Positions 5,693 through 6,373 of a stretch of DNA of 6,373 nucleotides are shown here, in pieces. The stretch comes from Hyphomicrobiales bacterium (GTDB lineage Bacteria; Pseudomonadota; Alphaproteobacteria; Rhizobiales; Aestuariivirgaceae). Location of the stretch: assembly GCA_014380505.1 (NCBI GenBank), contig JACMJT010000058.1:1-6373 (forward strand). The letters run 5' to 3'. Numbering within the stretch: position 1 is the first letter of the stretch; each line of letters starts with the position of its first letter. Made by a program: the position numbers and the translations under genes. The notes beneath the pieces were generated by a model, which made no database searches, was not told the origin of the DNA, and saw only the letters and a program-made list of their open reading frames with translations.

Positions 5693-6085
5693 ATGCCCAC
5701 ACTCGGCACCATCACCCCCATACTGCGCATTTTTGACATCGCCAAAGCGCATGAATTCTATGTGGGCTTTCTTGGCTTCACGGTGCAATGGGAACATCGC
5801 TTTTCGGACAACGCTCCGCTCTATACGGAAGTCTCGCGCGATGATTGCATACTGCATCTCAGCGAACACCATGGCGATGCATCTCCCGGCTCCGCCGTGC
5901 GCATCCGCGTTAGGGATATTGTGGGCTTGCACCGGGATTTGACGGCCAAGGATTATCGTTTCGCCAAACCGGGTTTATGCGAAACCCCGTGGAAGACGCA
6001 CGAAATTTCTGTAACCGACCCGTTCGGCAACCACTTGCATTTCTTCGAGGAACTGCCGAACCACAAGCGAAGGCCGAAGCCATGA
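5693..6085 (+). CDS. VOC-superfamily (glyoxalase / bleomycin-resistance-like) protein
   Basis: The 130-residue product fits one VOC unit of two beta-alpha-beta-beta-beta modules. The first begins TPILRIFDIAKAHEFYVGFLGF (residues 8-29), then PLYTEVSRDDCILHLSEHHGD. The second contains AVRIRVRDIVGLHRDL, and the family signature DPFGNHLHFFEEL closes the domain. The LHLSEHHGD segment resembles bleomycin-resistance-protein-type members, which bind drugs or act as metal-dependent lyases or dioxygenases; the real substrate cannot be told. The ATG at 5693 gives the normal N-terminus directly before strand 1. The same frame runs open back through both tRNA genes, but that extension is not coding. No strong ribosome-binding site is seen, and the gene starts 17 bases after tRNA-Asn. 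Its TGA overlaps the start of the glutathione S-transferase gene (ATGA), implying translational coupling. Confidence 0.87.
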   Translation: MPTLGTITPILRIFDIAKAHEFYVGFLGFTVQWEHRFSDNAPLYTEVSRDDCILHLSEHHGDASPGSAVRIRVRDIVGLHRDLTAKDYRFAKPGLCETPWKTHEISVTDPFGNHLHFFEELPNHKRRPKP

Positions 6086-6373
6086 AAATCGTGTTCTACC
6101 ACAACCCGCAGAGCCGTGCTGTCATAGCCCACTGGATGCTCGAAGAGGTGGGCGCGGACTACGAACTCCGCCACATCGACCTCCAGAAGGGCGACCACAA
6201 GACACCCGAATTCCTCGCGATCAATCCCATGGGCAAGATCCCGGTCATTGTGGCGGGCAACACCGTGATCACCGAGGCTCCGGCGATCCTCGCCTGGCTG
6301 GCCGATGCCTACCCGAAAGCCGGGCTCGCACCGCCTTTGGGGTCAAGCGAGCGCGGCACCTATTACCGCTGGC
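6082..6373 (+). CDS. Glutathione S-transferase, N-terminal part (partial, runs off right edge)
   Basis: The 97 visible codons form the thioredoxin-like N-terminal domain of a cytosolic glutathione S-transferase, which conjugates glutathione to electrophiles or reduces with it. Strand 1 and the active-site region read MKIVFYHNPQSRA, with S11 as the likely glutathione-activating residue. The cis-proline motif is NPMGKIPVI (P54), and the gamma-glutamyl contact region is ITEAPAILAWLAD, with E65 kept but Ala in place of the usual following Ser. The helical C-terminal domain lies beyond the window, so the GST class is open. The ATG at 6082 overlaps the VOC stop. Pairing with a VOC-fold protein suggests joint detoxification, but this is inference. 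Confidence 0.92.
   Translation, partial: MKIVFYHNPQSRAVIAHWMLEEVGADYELRHIDLQKGDHKTPEFLAINPMGKIPVIVAGNTVITEAPAILAWLADAYPKAGLAPPLGSSERGTYYRW

Noticed and set aside
5683..5736. Short His-rich frame overlapping the VOC start (17 codons)
   Set aside because: It has no ribosome-binding site, and its His content is explained by reading the VOC codons out of frame.

Overview
The window looks like a stretch of ordinary core chromosome from an alphaproteobacterium. The reasons are the base composition, which is GC-rich by eye, the presence of a PopZ/DUF2497 protein, and the gene order Pcm-like methyltransferase - tolC - popZ - valS, which I recall as typical of that class. I cannot place it to a genus. 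No mobile element, CRISPR array, integrase or phage gene is visible.

Positions 1 to about 4993 hold six genes, all on the minus strand, so they are transcribed from high to low coordinates. In transcription order these are a Pcm-like SAM methyltransferase (4993-4307), a TolC-family outer-membrane channel (4283-2829), PopZ (2786-2142), two tandem single-domain PilZ proteins (2069-1785 and 1729-1433), and the N-terminal half of valyl-tRNA synthetase (1345 to beyond the window edge). Gaps are 23, 42, 72, 55 and 87 bases, which is compatible with one operon plus internal promoters or processing. The least expected part is the PilZ pair between popZ and valS. It puts two probable cyclic-di-GMP receptor domains next to the gene for the cell-pole scaffold.

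Positions 4994 to 6373 are more mixed. A good promoter (about 5061-5089) drives a tRNA-Cys(GCA) gene on the plus strand. Facing it is a small two-helix membrane protein gene of the PGPGW type on the minus strand (5497-5192). Divergent from that gene, on the plus strand, are tRNA-Asn(GTT), a VOC/glyoxalase-fold protein whose start lies 17 bases after the tRNA, and a glutathione S-transferase overlapping it by ATGA and running off the right edge. The tRNA-Asn/VOC/GST set may be one transcript.

No stretch longer than about 110 bases lacks a gene. I see no convincing new defence or mobile system. The points most worth a second look are the duplicated PilZ genes, a perfect inverted repeat just before the first of them, a possible leaderless start for the second, a hairpin in the valS leader, and departures from family consensus in the methyltransferase and the PopZ linker.
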